A stretch of 60,000 nt of DNA from Liolophura sinensis (Eukaryota; Mollusca; Polyplacophora; Chitonida; Chitonidae), in NCBI RefSeq assembly GCF_032854445.1, contig NC_088301.1:19029808-19089807 (forward strand), given 5' to 3'. The notes under the pieces were generated by a model. That model was not told the origin of the DNA, ran no database searches, and worked only from the letters and a program-made list of their open reading frames with translations. Of the stretch, positions 9,501-16,757 are shown piece after piece (the first letter of the stretch is position 1; each line of letters starts with the position of its first letter). The position numbers and the translations under genes were made by a program.

Positions 9501-10418
9501 AGCATTTTGAGCACAAGACATGAAGACATGAATTTTGACCCCGATGATCAATCAACAATTCGCATCAATCGGGGCAAAATGGAGGTTTCATTCCATTTGG
9601 CGCCTACAGAGAAAACACGGAAGAGCCTCAAGAGAGATCTGGTTGTTGACCATGAGGACCAAAGAGGTCATATTCCGTCAGTTAAGGAGACCTCTGAGGT
9701 TGTACAAGCTCATCTACCACTGGACCTACCTCGCAAAGATTGCCCAGCGGAAGCTTGCCTGTTACCTGGAGCGCACATGCCTCGCAGAGATCAGCCCGTG
9801 GAAGCTCACCAGTTGCCTGGAGTGTACGTGCCTCACAGACATCAGCCAGCGGAAGCTGACCTGTTGCCTGGAGCGTACGTGCCTCGCAGAGATGACCAAC
9901 TGGAAGCCCACATGTTACCTGGAGCACACTTACCTAACAGAGATGACCCCGCGAAAGCTCACGTGCTACCTGGAGCGTACGTGCCTCGCAGAGATCTGCC
10001 AGTGGAAGCTCACCTGTTGCCTGGAGCGTACGTGCCTCACAGAGATCAGCCAGCGGAAGCTCACCTGTTGCCTGGAGCGTACGTGCCTCGCAGAGATCTA
10101 CCAGTGGAAGCTCACCTGTTGCCTGGAGTGTACGTGCCTCGCAGAGATCAGCCAGCGGAAGCTCACCTGTTGCCTGGAGCGTACGTGCCTCGCACAGATG
10201 ACCGAGTGGAAGCCCACTTGTTACCTGAAGCACACTTACCTAGCAGAGATGACCCAGTGAAAGCTCGCCTGTTGCCTGGAGCGAAGAAAAAGAAAAAAGA
10301 AATCAGGCAGCGGCATGCTCAGTCCATCAGCAGGATGCTACCTACCGCGGAGGTGAATACGATCTGTTCATTAGCCGATGTCAGCACGTCCACTTCGTGT
10401 GTACTTGATGAACAGTAA
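510..10418 (+). CDS. gp130/Domeless-like class I cytokine receptor, 3' part (9 exons, 5' end outside window)
   Basis: Predicted single-pass cytokine receptor that would signal through JAK/STAT. Exons: 510-587 (start uncertain), 657-879, 1716-1867, 2709-2883, 3291-3443, 3924-4046, 4990-5086, 7457-7520, 9351-10418. From 657 on they total 2055 nt, exactly 684 codons plus stop, and all donor/acceptor phases agree (0,1,0,1,1,1,2,0). Order: three fibronectin III domains, each split over two exons as in vertebrate gp130 (D4-D6), transmembrane helix, proline-rich box1-like segment, then a 355-aa exon with 17-residue repeats. Domain boundaries carry phase 1 introns, usual for this family. The cytokine-binding module with its WSXWS motif would lie before the window and is not seen. 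The family call rests on domain order and resemblance to gp130 D4-D6; it could also be a related FN3 receptor. No close orthologue could be searched. Confidence 0.72.
657..879 (+). CDS. receptor exon: second half of FN3 domain D4
   Basis: Encodes NGVITDYILRW through YYINISAATLVGSS, the C to G strands of an FN3 domain, with four N-glycosylation sequons (two NLT, NSS, NIS). The acceptor is TTTTACCCAG ending at 656. The donor that keeps the frame is a GC donor (CAAA|GCAAGT at 880), giving phase 1 and joining FEQ to SRVPEV of the next exon. The nearby GT at 884 would give phase 2 and does not match the next exon. Confidence 0.68.
1716..1867 (+). CDS. receptor exon: first half of FN3 domain D5
   Basis: Acceptor TTGGACAG ends at 1715 and donor AAG|GTGGGT starts at 1868. 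Reads from RVPEVFLAQ through DITVSWEP and GYTVYHCEG to VCK. This matches the first strands of gp130 D5, including the conserved tryptophan and a cysteine following the C strand. Phase 1 in, phase 0 out. Confidence 0.72.
2709..2883 (+). CDS. receptor exon: second half of FN3 domain D5
   Basis: Acceptor GGCTGTTTCAG ends at 2708; donor G|GTGGGT follows 2883. Starts NFLEWQHLPAD, the ExW-Q pattern seen after the C strand in gp130 D5, and ends IVWSNCIYIKQK. One NES sequon. Phase 0 in, phase 1 out, so the D5/D6 boundary has the expected phase 1 intron. Confidence 0.72.
3291..3443 (+). CDS. receptor exon: first half of FN3 domain D6
   Basis: Acceptor TTTGTTTCAG ends at 3290; donor ACAA|GTACGT follows 3443. 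Reads VPDIPPRGISLDIHEDSSL then DIHWLPY and GYIVKYKLR, a typical FN3 A-C' region with tryptophan and tyrosine core residues. It carries three cysteines (TCS, SCV, SCT) that could pair within the domain. Phase 1 to phase 1. Confidence 0.72.
3628..3923 (+). repeat. ~55-bp tandem repeat that duplicates a splice acceptor
   Basis: Six units, each with TCTTTCTGAGCAGCACCT- and CACTGTCACAG-like segments, at about 3628, 3677, 3736, 3787, 3838 and 3891. The last unit supplies the acceptor of the D6 exon at 3924. Four of the five earlier units keep the CAG at the same place; the second has CAA. Confidence 0.85.
3924..4046 (+). CDS. receptor exon: second half of FN3 domain D6
   Basis: Encodes FNYRLSDLDLKQQYGVQLQAV then GEGPES: the E strand, the tyrosine-corner L-xx-L-x-x-x-x-Y and the G strand of an FN3 domain. 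Donor ACTC|GTAAGT follows 4046. The acceptor at 3923 belongs to the last unit of a tandem array whose other units also end in CACTGTCACAG-like acceptors (see the repeat entry). Phase 1 to phase 1. Confidence 0.72.
4068..4285 (+). repeat. ~38-bp degenerate tandem repeat
   Basis: About six units containing GTGACTCCTAACCGCGATAC and AAAGTCAAGAGC-like segments. It begins 22 bp after the D6 exon donor, within the intron before the transmembrane exon. Confidence 0.8.
4990..5086 (+). CDS. receptor exon: transmembrane helix
   Basis: Reads PKPWFPRW, then the hydrophobic run TIGLIIIMAVAILFPIGYII, then FYRTR. That is about 22 uncharged residues ending in a positive stop-transfer patch, so the C-terminus should be cytoplasmic. 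Acceptor TCTTTTCAG ends at 4989; donor ACAAG|GTAATT follows 5086. Phase 1 in, phase 2 out. Confidence 0.75.
5205..5395 (+). repeat. ~56-bp degenerate tandem repeat
   Basis: Three to four units built on TTTTAACAGACCAAAATA and GTCTGAGCGAA-like segments, in the intron after the transmembrane exon. An ORF at 5257-5559 is a by-product of the array. Confidence 0.65.
6085..7170. mobile_element. possible non-autonomous DNA transposon
   Basis: Ends share an inverted segment (TTAAATGTAGAAG near 6090-6103 and its complement near 7148-7162). Part of the interior (6230-6390 and 6425-6500) recurs at 11090-11250 and, inverted, at 11470-11560. No transposase ORF. Two TGACGTCA sites occur inside (near 6181 and 6906). 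Exact ends are uncertain. Confidence 0.4.
7457..7520 (+). CDS. receptor exon: membrane-proximal box1-like segment
   Basis: A 64-nt microexon reading QYFASSDIVVVVPPPVEDDG. The aliphatic run followed by three prolines, about 13 residues from the membrane, fits the box1 element that binds JAK kinases in class I receptors (function inferred). Acceptor TAATCCAG ends at 7456; donor CAG|GTCAGT follows 7520. Phase 2 in (completing AGG) and phase 0 out. Confidence 0.65.
7539..8178. mobile_element. foldback/MITE-like element with ATCGATA-rich core
   Basis: Imperfect inverted ends of about 40 bp: GGCCAAATTAACATT near 7551 and the complement AATGTTAATTTGGCC near 8151. The region 7575-7760 is a string of ATCGATATCGATAAAT-like palindromic units, with more at 8097-8145. 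It has no coding capacity and begins 18 bp after the box1 exon's donor. Confidence 0.6.
8535..8965 (+). repeat. interspersed repeat X, forward copy
   Basis: About 430 bp that recur nearly unchanged on the opposite strand at 34545-34990, with a shorter copy at 37075-37485. No ORF or clear terminal repeats; probably a non-autonomous transposon. Confidence 0.75.
9063..9324 (+). mobile_element. tRNA-derived SINE, near full length
   Basis: The tRNA-like head carries an A-box-like GTGGTTAGCATGCC and B-box-like GTGAGTTCAAGTTC. The body has CCTGCGGATGGTCGTGGG and CACCATAATGCTGGCCGCC, with tail (AATA)n. It ends 26 bp before the last receptor exon, so the branch point and pyrimidine tract lie in or against the SINE tail. 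Confidence 0.88.
9351..10418 (+). CDS. receptor last exon: cytoplasmic tail with 17-residue tyrosine repeats
   Basis: Encodes 355 residues and a TAA stop after acceptor TTTTTGCCTAG. It begins ARSIYEDDNDSDMEEN (acidic), followed by tyrosine motifs YVKVEPEGQYS. Then come about 11 head-to-tail repeats of 17 aa (51 bp; consensus EAHLLPGAYVPRRDQPA, 9728-10283), a basic KKKKKE patch and a serine-rich end. Seven repeats have tyrosine (YVPR or YVPH); three have histidine in its place. If phosphorylated these would be a multivalent SH2 docking array. No YxxQ STAT3-type motif is seen in the repeats. Because 51 is divisible by 3, other frames also stay open here; they are shadows. Confidence 0.72.
   Translation, partial: ARSIYEDDNDSDMEENMAVLGNHSTDILPYVKVEPEGQYSLALTDHTQNGSILSTRHEDMNFDPDDQSTIRINRGKMEVSFHLAPTEKTRKSLKRDLVVDHEDQRGHIPSVKETSEVVQAHLPLDLPRKDCPAEACLLPGAHMPRRDQPVEAHQLPGVYVPHRHQPAEADLLPGAYVPRRDDQLEAHMLPGAHLPNRDDPAKAHVLPGAYVPRRDLPVEAHLLPGAYVPHRDQPAEAHLLPGAYVPRRDLPVEAHLLPGVYVPRRDQPAEAHLLPGAYVPRTDDRVEAHLLPEAHLPSRDDPVKARLLPGAKKKKKEIRQRHAQSISRMLPTAEVNTICSLADVSTSTSCVLDEQ
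9728..10283 (+). repeat. coding 51-bp tandem repeat (about 11 units)
   Basis: Head-to-tail units with a 51-bp period inside the receptor's last exon. The middle units (about 9990-10190) are nearly identical and the outer ones more diverged, as expected if the array grows from the centre by unequal exchange. The frame is kept in all units. Confidence 0.92.
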
Positions 10419-10785
10419 ATATTACGAACGTACATACACTACAATATTAATAATATTAACAATAATTTAAAAATCCAACAATTACAGAAAAAAAAACACA
10501 CAAAAAAAAAATTTGCAACCTGATGATGCAGAGAGATTGGATGGCCTTGCGCTCCCGGCGACATGCGGTCGCTTGTCAATTATACCTGAGGGATTTATTC
10601 GATCTTACGATTCATGAAAATGGTTCAGTAATAACACGCCCCACTTTCTCAGTATCACAGCTTCAGCAGAATTATGTATAAAAAAAGGAGTGATGTTAAT
10701 TGCAATTTATTAGACGTCGCATCTGAACTGAATTTTGGAGGTGAAAACAGGATGTTCCCTTTACGCACGAATAATCGCCTTGTCA

Positions 10786-11010
10786 CTTTTTGTTCATATA
10801 TACTACTGTTCAGTACATGTGATGACAACACATCATTTCGGGAATTCTAAACCAGTGACATGAACAGTTAGAATAAAACCCTAACTGAGGTGAATTAACA
10901 AGAGGCCGTATTTCACCGGTTATGTGTGACCATTTGCCAACTATCATCCTCGTCGCTGTTCTGGATTTATTCTCTATGCTGTACGTCTTTTAGTACTCTA
11001 ATAAATTGCT
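10786..11010 (+). repeat. interspersed repeat Y, copy 1
   Basis: Shares GTTAGAATAAAACCC, CACCGGTTATGTGTGACC and ATTTGCCA segments with 52310-52450, more weakly with 52945-53215, and on the other strand with 56930-57065. No coding capacity. Confidence 0.6.
10872..10877 (+). promoter_or_regulatory. possible polyadenylation signal of the receptor gene
   Basis: First AATAAA found downstream of the receptor stop codon, 454 bp away. It lies inside an interspersed repeat (see 10786-11010), so the signal may have come with the repeat. Transcript ends cannot be seen. Confidence 0.25.
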
Positions 11011-11089
11011 GTTAACATCACTGTACATTCATTGACACGAATATGCTTAAGCCATGTTGGTAGGAGACGTTTCTACTGCTTAAAGGTGG

Positions 11090-11560
11090 AGAAAACATAA
11101 AAATTACATAAAATCCAGATGAAAGAGAGCAAAAAGTTGCTTGTAAATGTGCTATTCGATACCTTTATCCACTTTTCTTTTGAGAGAAAAGACACTTGAA
11201 AATAACTTTTTGTGATGGGTATTTCAGACCACACTTTGGCATATATACCATAATGTGTAATAATGTTAAAAATGAGTATAATATGTAATAATGTTAAAAA
11301 TGATTAGAATGTGTAATAACGTTAAAAATGAGTATTTGTGAAATAATGTTAAAAATGAGGATGTAACACGTTTTGCGAATTTATTTGAGGTAGAATTTGG
11401 TCTTTTCATCTAAAACATATGTTCACATTTACATACTTTTAAATATATTTATAAATATTATCACAATTCAGATTAAATGCATATGTTGGGATATAAACGA
11501 CAGATTTACATTCAAAGAAATTTATTACACATGCATCACATCTTTATTTAGCACAGACAT
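11090..11560. repeat. rearranged copy of the 6.2-kb element with a 28-bp tandem repeat
   Basis: 11090-11250 matches 6230-6390 in the same direction, whereas 11470-11560 matches 6425-6500 inverted. Between them, 11250-11360 holds four units of TGTAATAATGTTAAAAATGA. Confidence 0.55.
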
Positions 11561-12394
11561 CTCCAGTTACTGGTAACCATTTACCCACTACATGTGGGAC
11601 AGTCATCTCTGATCTGCTTTTACTCATAATACTGTAGGCTTTTATATTGTGCAATGGATTGGAAGTTTTTGTGATCACTGTATTGAATTGTTTTAGAACG
11701 CGACGAAGGGTAAAAATTTAAGTTTCATTCATGTAATAACTCTAAGCAGATGAAGATTGTGCACGTCCGCGTTGTTTTGTTGAGATGACGGGCTACTCTA
11801 TAATATTTATATACGTGAAACATGTAAAGCCTATACGTTTTAGTTAGGACTAACATACATATATCCATGTACGCTTAAAAACATAAACCTTAATTTCCTT
11901 TAGCTTAAGATGGATATTTATTTTAGTATTTGAACTTTGTCGTGTTAAATATGTTCAATAAACTGATGCCTCAATCTACGTTCTTCGACCTGCGATCATG
12001 ATTTTTGGAGTATATATGTCTGAGTAGAACAACTGAAATCTGTATCCTTCCGCCATAACGTTACCTACCGTCATATCAGTCAAATATTATTGAGAACGAG
12101 GTAGAAAACCAATGAAATGAATAAATAAATGAATGTTAATATTTTTAACATCATCCATGTAACAGCGAACGACCGAAATTCTACGTGAAGTACGCTACCT
12201 GTCCAAGTGATTATTGACACATTTTAGTCAAAGGCTGAAATACAAATGTCTTGTTTCGACGCCTCAATTCTGGGATGTTACCGGTCCTAAATTACGAAAG
12301 CTACAGTATGTACGGTTAATTTGATGGCTTTTTCATCTCCACAGATAATGCTGTTATATTGTTGCACAGAAAACATACCATTTTCGTAGTATTA

Positions 12395-12577
12395 TGTCCT
12401 GCCTTCCTCTCCGGCAGTAAGTGGGAAGTTCTACAAGCAACCTGCGGATGGCCGTGGGTTTCCCCCGGGCTCTGCCCGGTTTCCGCCCACCATAATGCTG
12501 GTCGCCGTCGTATAAGTCAAATATTCTTAAGTACGGCGTAAAACACCAATCAAATAAATAAACAAATAAATAAATGT
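12395..12577 (+). mobile_element. 5'-truncated SINE
   Basis: Body from CTTCCTCTCCGGC through CACCATAATGCTGG to GGCGTAAAACACCAATC and an (AATA)n tail; the tRNA head is missing. Confidence 0.85.
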
Positions 12578-13068
12578 CCTGTCATCCCCTTGCATAGCAA
12601 ATTTATTGAGGACCTCTGTAACCTTCAAGCATGATTGAGATACCGGAACCAGAGTCTTCATTCACTGAAGAACAGTACATTCCATTTAGATAAGAAACTA
12701 AATCAGAATCCATTTGCTGATGAGAACATTTATTCCATCCGTGGAAGTACATGCACTTACAGGAAGTGTGCTGATATCACAAGGTAAACATGATATGATT
12801 TGGCAACACTTTAATCAACAGTTACACTTGATAATTTTAAAGAAGTGTCGAAAGACAAATTAACAGTGTGAAGTGTGATACCAAAAAAATTTCTATCTTT
12901 TCTAAATATACCAGAAGTATTTATTTAAAATTAAAATTATTTACATATTTTCTTTATTTCATTGTCGTCCAAAATGCTACACTGAAGACAATGGCAGTCG
13001 GTATTATGGGTGGAGAAAACCTGACCGAGTAATTAAACTACCTACCTTTGGCAAGTTACTGACGAACT

Positions 13069-13335
13069 TTAATTCTCACTTATGACGTACTGATAATAAT
13101 ACACCATGTTGGTGGAAGACATCTGGTCTTCAAAGAACGTTAGTCTGTGCAATAAGCGGTACAATAGGCCCCATAAGCAGTCAAGGTACAGAATATATTT
13201 TAGACAGTTATCATGGTGTCCTTCCATCACAAAGCTGTACAGTTGCGACAGTTTCGTTTTCGTGGGTTTCAAATTATTGTTCATTTCTGCCTTGGTGTTG
13301 ACTTCTGGTGGGCAAATTGATAAGGTATTACTCAT
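13069..13335 (-). CDS. unassigned ORF, possible exon
   Basis: 88 codons, starting MSNTLSICPP, preceded by CTCCTGCAG that could be an acceptor, and ending YYYQYVISEN and a stop. The composition is protein-like (YSFVMEGHHDNCLKYILYLD), but no family is recognised and no partner exon was found. Possibly chance. Confidence 0.2.
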   Translation of the reverse strand: MSNTLSICPPEVNTKAEMNNNLKPTKTKLSQLYSFVMEGHHDNCLKYILYLDCLWGLLYRLLHRLTFFEDQMSSTNMVYYYQYVISEN

Positions 13336-15185
13336 TCACTGCAGGAGAACAATGGTTTAATACCATTTGGGCCCCGATTCGCCACTGGGCAAGAAAAGGT
13401 ACCACTACTCCGAAACCCAAAGTTATAATTAATCAGAGGTAACTTTTTCAACGTTTTTAGCATTTTCAATCAAAACTTCAGAGAGAATATTTCAAAGGAT
13501 AGGGTTTATAAATTTTCACTGAATAATTTTGACACCTACATGTACCGTTTAATTTACATAAGTAATCAAACATTTTGTTGTAAGGGAAGCTTTTTTGAAA
13601 CCAAACCTCATAAACAGACATAAGTTTGAATTTGGATTCGGTTTATTGGTTATGGTGGTACAAAGACCTTATATCTGTACAGAATGCGTGTAGTCTGCAC
13701 GTTACAGCATCCAGTTGCTGACTCCACCTTCGACAGTCACATAATGATCAATTCCCACGACATGCTAATAAATACCGTTTACGTACCACAAATTAATATT
13801 TCCTCAGCTGACACTTACAGTTTACATACAACCTTCACTTTCATCCTTTTCATTCCATACCCCTTACAACGCATGCGCCGCTCGCTACGTTCGCTTTACA
13901 TCGCTGCCAATAATACTTTCTTTTAATAATACTTGACACACATATATTCTCTTTATCTAAAGTGTACAGAGCATGCCTCTAGTGGACATCAGAAACAACT
14001 GTACTGATGAACGCTTATTACACGTCTGCGTGAGAGGGTGGCGAAGCCTAAACAAGCCTACTTCTTCGCACAGGCTCTAGAAGTCAAGTTTGTCCAGTGG
14101 TGGCAGTGATGTAAGGAGAGCATAGAAAGCGGCACATGCGCTGCAAGGAGTATGTTCTCATTCTAGCTACTATAGACCAATATGTACATTATCCACTTCC
14201 CATATACACCTTATAGCATATTCACACGTGTGCCACGTTTTATCACACCTGTAAAAATGTACCGGTACTAATATTCAGTTCAGTGTCTTCAGTTCCCGTA
14301 CATGCAGGCCTATATAAAAGATGCTGTGTACTTGTCACAGTCTAATGGATTTACAGGTAAAATGCGAGAATCAGTTCCAACCTAGACAACACCAAGGAAA
14401 ATAGTATTCTGAAAGGGTTTGGTTCAGGACAAAACTGCCGTCTAAATAAAACGTTGTAACCTTTTTTAATAATGTGAATGGATGGGAGGAAGATTTGTCA
14501 TTATATGCTTTGTCAACCTTATTTTCAGGCTTTAAAAAATGTCCAGATAACTGTCATATTTTGAGACATACAACACAATGTTTGCTGAAAACTTTGCAGA
14601 CTTGACACCTTCTGCCCACAGAACAATTAGCTAGCGTCCAATTGTCCAGGAAAGTTGTCAGCAGATGGACATAATGGATAGCGATCTGATGTTACATCAT
14701 GTATATCTGACCTACTCTTATGGCCTCAGCAGAGCAATTAAGTCTCTGCCAATTCATTCTCCATTTTTCTCCACCCTCTCTTTATGTATATTTTAGCAGC
14801 CAATAATTAAAATAAATTAAAGATAAAATATTGTTTACTTTACCTGTAACAAACAGCAGGTGTAAATATTTCTTTTAATTGTACTCTAGTTCAAGTTTAC
14901 AAAAAACAAAAACATTATTTTGGACAAGAAATTGATAAGTAATAATTATTCCTTGTAGCAGATGTGAATTTGAGAAAACGGCATGAAACAAAAAATGTGG
15001 GGAAAAATACAATCACTTTTATATGGTTTTACTTCCTGACAACTCCACCTGGTGGGAAAAGGAGAAAACACCTCATGCTGAACCCTGGAGTTAAGGCACC
15101 TACTATAAGTGTTACCTAAAAGCACACTACGAACAAGCGAGCATCTTCATACTTTGTGAATGACAGACCATTTAAATGTCTCAAT

Positions 15186-15290
15186 TCGATTTATTTATTT
15201 ACCTGATTTGTGTTTTTACTCAAAAATATTTCGCTTAATACACTACGATGGCCGTCTCACTTCGGAGACAGAAGACTATGCAAGAGGAGA
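15186..15290 (-). mobile_element. decayed SINE fragment
   Basis: Reverse-oriented T-rich tail and TACTCAAAAATATTTCGCTTA, followed by a degraded body. Similar to the other SINE copies only in its 3' part. Confidence 0.6.
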
Positions 15291-16564
15291 GTAGCATCTG
15301 CTTTTAACTTTCTTTCTTCTGCAAATTTGCCGCTGAAGTCTGATAATCTTGTCATAATGTATGTAAGCACTTTCTGAAAAATAAATAATCCATCTGAGGA
15401 AGATAGGCAATATATCAAATTATGGCACTGCATTAATTAGACTGTAGCCTTCTCAAACTTGCTCACAGCATTACTCGCCATTTTCATCAAAACTTGGATC
15501 CTATTCCACTGAAACTATTACAGTAACATTTCTCCTAGTAACTTTCATTAACACTGACAAATCAACACACAAAGGAACGTTCGTCCGCTACCGGTATCAT
15601 GAAAACCCTGAGATGCTGTGTTTATGAGTCCATGAGGTACACTGCCTATCTTGGCAGCCTGTTCATTACAAGGAATAACATTTCTGTCTTTTCAACCTAC
15701 GTACAGAGACAAAATGTACAGATACAATATACAGTTACATGTACATACAACTTTCACTGTTTGGTGAGGTACTTCAAGGGAAGCAACTCTTAGAAGACAA
15801 TATGCTCACATTCATGATTGATAAAGAAACTTAGAGTGCAGACTTACAAAATGGCTGCCAACAGCTGGTGTAAACAATATAGAGATTGCCCCAACAATGT
15901 GTGCCTTACTGTAGCTCTGACAAGGGACCTGGATGCAAGATGACATCAATTTGGTGGGGGTGTTGGTGAGACCAAAATTAGCACGGCTTTGCAGACACAG
16001 TGGCCTTTGAAGTTAGAGGCTGCAGCTGCTATCCATGTCCAATAAAACAGCAACGTTTCAAAGCAGCACTTTTTGTTTGGCATTTTCAGTTAATCCATTA
16101 TTTTTACTACAAGTTGTGAATGGGAATACATGTATGATTACCAATCTAGAATTTCAATGAAATGGATATTTACTGTAGTAAACAAGCTCCGGCTAGGCTA
16201 CAGCATCGAGCTTCCATGTACTGTGAGATTCTGCAAAATATTCATTTTAAAAATGGCGGCTGTCTGAAATGCAAATGTGGTTTACAGAGTATTTTTGTTC
16301 ACTTGCAGTCTCTGAGTGTGTGAGTGTTCACACCAACCACTGGCTGCTATTTTGTAATTCTGCACACCTTGCCTCATTTTCAGTTAACCATGGCATGGTA
16401 GTAAATTGAGTCTTTTGCCTAGCTTACATCGATCTTGTCTCAAACTACATCAGTGGAAGTGCACAATGTAATTAAGTCGCCTGAAATTACTGTCACAGTT
16501 GCTTCAGTTTGTCAAAAGGGCACTCCTGACATGGAGGTTTCACACGAATCAACCATATCATTAT

Positions 16565-16757
16565 TCACACCCTCCACATTGACAAAGCCAACAGAAACGT
16601 CCACACTGCGAGTAAACCAGCATTTGCTGATGGAGTTGTCTCCCCTGATCTCTGCAGATAATTGAACACTGGCGTTGTTGAAGATTTGGTCTGTGGGACA
16701 CTCTCTGTGTTCACTTCTTCCTTCACTATCATCACTTGAATACTCTCTTCAACATCA
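16565..16757 (-). CDS. TIKI: TIKI exon 7: C-terminal membrane anchor and stop
   Basis: Acceptor TTGGTTATTGCAG, phase 2 in. Starts [18 protein letters not shown], continues through a Ser/Thr-rich stalk, and ends [17 protein letters not shown] before TGA. The terminal hydrophobic segment with almost no tail suits a GPI-anchor signal or a short type I anchor. Exact phase agreement with exon 6 supports the join. Confidence 0.8.

Larger units (their letters stand above)
10419..16564. other. intergenic region between two convergent genes
   Basis: About 6.1 kb separate the receptor stop codon from the TIKI stop codon. It holds repeat Y, a rearranged transposon copy, a truncated SINE (12395-12577), a decayed SINE fragment (15186-15290, - strand) and one unassigned ORF (13069-13335). 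Otherwise it is AT-rich sequence with no recognisable gene. Confidence 0.6.

Noticed and set aside
9535-10260. 241-codon + strand ORF rich in CLERTCLAEI repeats, and - strand ORFs at 9682-9927 and 9934-10233
   Set aside because: All are other frames of the 51-bp coding repeat, open only because the period is a multiple of three. The frame used by the receptor is the one that splices in phase to the box1 exon.
16435-16665. 76-codon + strand ORF
   Set aside because: Antisense to TIKI exon 7 and its 3' flank, with no splice partners.
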